A stretch of DNA of 64,000 nt, taken from Dyella dinghuensis (lineage in GTDB: Bacteria; Pseudomonadota; Gammaproteobacteria; Xanthomonadales; Rhodanobacteraceae). Both the position numbers and the translations under genes were made by a program. Of the stretch, positions 63,246 to 64,000 are shown piece after piece (the first letter of the stretch is position 1; each line of letters starts with the position of its first letter). The notes below the pieces were generated by a model. That model was not told where the DNA came from. It did no database searches and saw nothing but the letters and a program-made list of their open reading frames with translations. The stretch is from the NCBI RefSeq assembly GCF_003977615.1, contig NZ_RYZR01000006.1:186001-250000 (forward strand), in the 5' to 3' direction.

Positions 63246-63255
63246 GGTGCACGAC

Positions 63256-64000
63256 ATGCAGATCAGGCCGATTCTCTCCGCGCTGCGTCATCACAAGGCT
63301 GGCACGATTTTGATCGTGTTGCAGATCGCGTTGACGCTCGCCATCGTCTGCAATGCACTGTCGATCATTCATCAGCGCGTAACGCGCCTGTCGCGACCCA
63401 GTGGCTTGGACGAAGCCGACGTATTGGTCATTCAGAATCAATGGATCGGCCGACCTTCGATGCAACAGGTACAGGCCTTGATGGCATCCGACCTTGAAAC
63501 ATTGCGTCGCGTGCCCGGCTTGATGGACGCGTATGCAACCAATGGTTATCCGCTGGGAGTGGACGGTTGGTCCAAAGGCGTACGCTATACGATGGATCAG
63601 CAAACCGCGACGTCGCCGTCTGCGATTTATTTTGCCGATGATCATGCGCTGGCGACGCTCGGTTTGAAGCTGATAGCCGGGCGCAATTTCCGCGCCGACG
63701 AAATCGCTGCGATGGCCGCGCGCGATACTTTGCTGCCACGCGTGGTGATCGTCACCAAGGCGTTGGCAGACAAGTTATTTCCGGATGGCACAGCGGTAGG
63801 CCGACAGATCTGCGTCGGTAGCGCGCCACCCAGCACCATCGTGGGCGTCGTGGAACATATGCAGACGTCCACCGGCACGTTCTCGCAAGCCTGGGACGAG
63901 CGTTCCTTGCTGGTTCCATTCCGCTTGCTCGATGGCAGCACTTCGTACGTAGTGCGTGCACGACCGGGCGAATTGACATCGGTGCTGCGTGATGCGCCAC
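63256..64000 (+). CDS. MacB/FtsX-type ABC permease (5' part, cut by window edge)
   Basis: The frame starts at ATG 63256, 10 bases after the previous permease, and stays open to the end of the window (about 248 codons). The start MQIRPILSALRHHKAGTILI with a following helix (LIVLQIALTLAIVCNALSII) and a MacB periplasmic-like domain (LKLIAGRNFRADEI, VVIVTKALADKLFPDGTAVGRQI) match the same architecture as its neighbour. The two probably form a heterodimeric complex under the LytS/LytTR pair. The C-terminal helices are not visible. Confidence 0.88.
   Translation, partial: MQIRPILSALRHHKAGTILIVLQIALTLAIVCNALSIIHQRVTRLSRPSGLDEADVLVIQNQWIGRPSMQQVQALMASDLETLRRVPGLMDAYATNGYPLGVDGWSKGVRYTMDQQTATSPSAIYFADDHALATLGLKLIAGRNFRADEIAAMAARDTLLPRVVIVTKALADKLFPDGTAVGRQICVGSAPPSTIVGVVEHMQTSTGTFSQAWDERSLLVPFRLLDGSTSYVVRARPGELTSVLRDAP

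Overview
The window looks like a chromosomal segment of a GC-rich gammaproteobacterium of the order Xanthomonadales, probably the Rhodanobacteraceae (Dyella, Luteibacter or Rhodanobacter type). This is an inference from the housekeeping order (rsmB-fmt-def facing lysM-dprA-topA-tsaC), an XAC0095-like small protein, a candidate Xanthomonadales-type IV secretion effector, and the intergenic repeats built on CCGGCGCAGGCCGG and on CCGGGGTGAGGGG. No database search was possible.

Layout. 1-3090: the distal part of an integron cassette array, all cassettes on the + strand, separated by attC sites; cargo is an unknown small protein, an OsmC protein, a GFA protein, a membrane protein, a VOC protein and a GNAT. 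The integrase is not in the window. 3133-4423: three more small genes (VOC, DUF2784, GFA) without recognisable attC sites. 4633-13129 (minus): purD, an aryl-polyene-type AMP ligase, tsaC, topA, dprA and a LysM envelope protein. 13319-16094 (plus): def, fmt, rsmB. 16208-27781: a lipopolysaccharide/surface glycan cluster with two ArnT-like membrane glycosyltransferases, two tandem paralogous GT1/4 enzymes, two GT2 enzymes, an O-antigen ligase-like protein, a CDP-glycerol transferase-like protein and an LpxL-type acyltransferase. 27990-30452: dtd and rpoD.

31343-31663 is a tRNA-Ile2(CAU) gene interrupted after U36 by a 245-nt group I intron. 31793-35712 holds TetR regulators and small membrane or hydrolase genes. 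35758-44213 (minus) is a six-gene overlapping type I restriction-modification operon: single-TRD specificity protein, hsdM, rhuM, hsdS, hsdR and a YgjP-like metallopeptidase. Its strong promoter lies between two near-identical 19-bp palindromes and appears to give a leaderless mRNA. An Mrr-like nuclease diverges from it.

46347-49972 holds small secreted proteins and a candidate antibacterial effector (muramidase + peptidoglycan-binding domain + Gln-rich tail) with candidate immunity genes. 50147-52675 is a PEP-mutase-like and a saccharopine-dehydrogenase-like gene diverging from a TetR gene with palindromic operators. 52943-54152 is a putative split borosin RiPP locus: a SonM-like alpha-N-methyltransferase and a precursor with a borosin-binding-type leader and an unusual acidic, Pro-rich tail, followed closely by a GGDEF protein. 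56184-64000 carries a small TPR-like protein, a penicillin/AHL acylase, an NTF2-like secreted protein, a LytS/LytTR two-component pair and two MacB-type ABC permeases, the last cut by the window edge.

The most notable items are the split borosin locus, the intron-bearing tRNA gene, the RM operon with its paired operators, the candidate effector/immunity cluster and the integron array.
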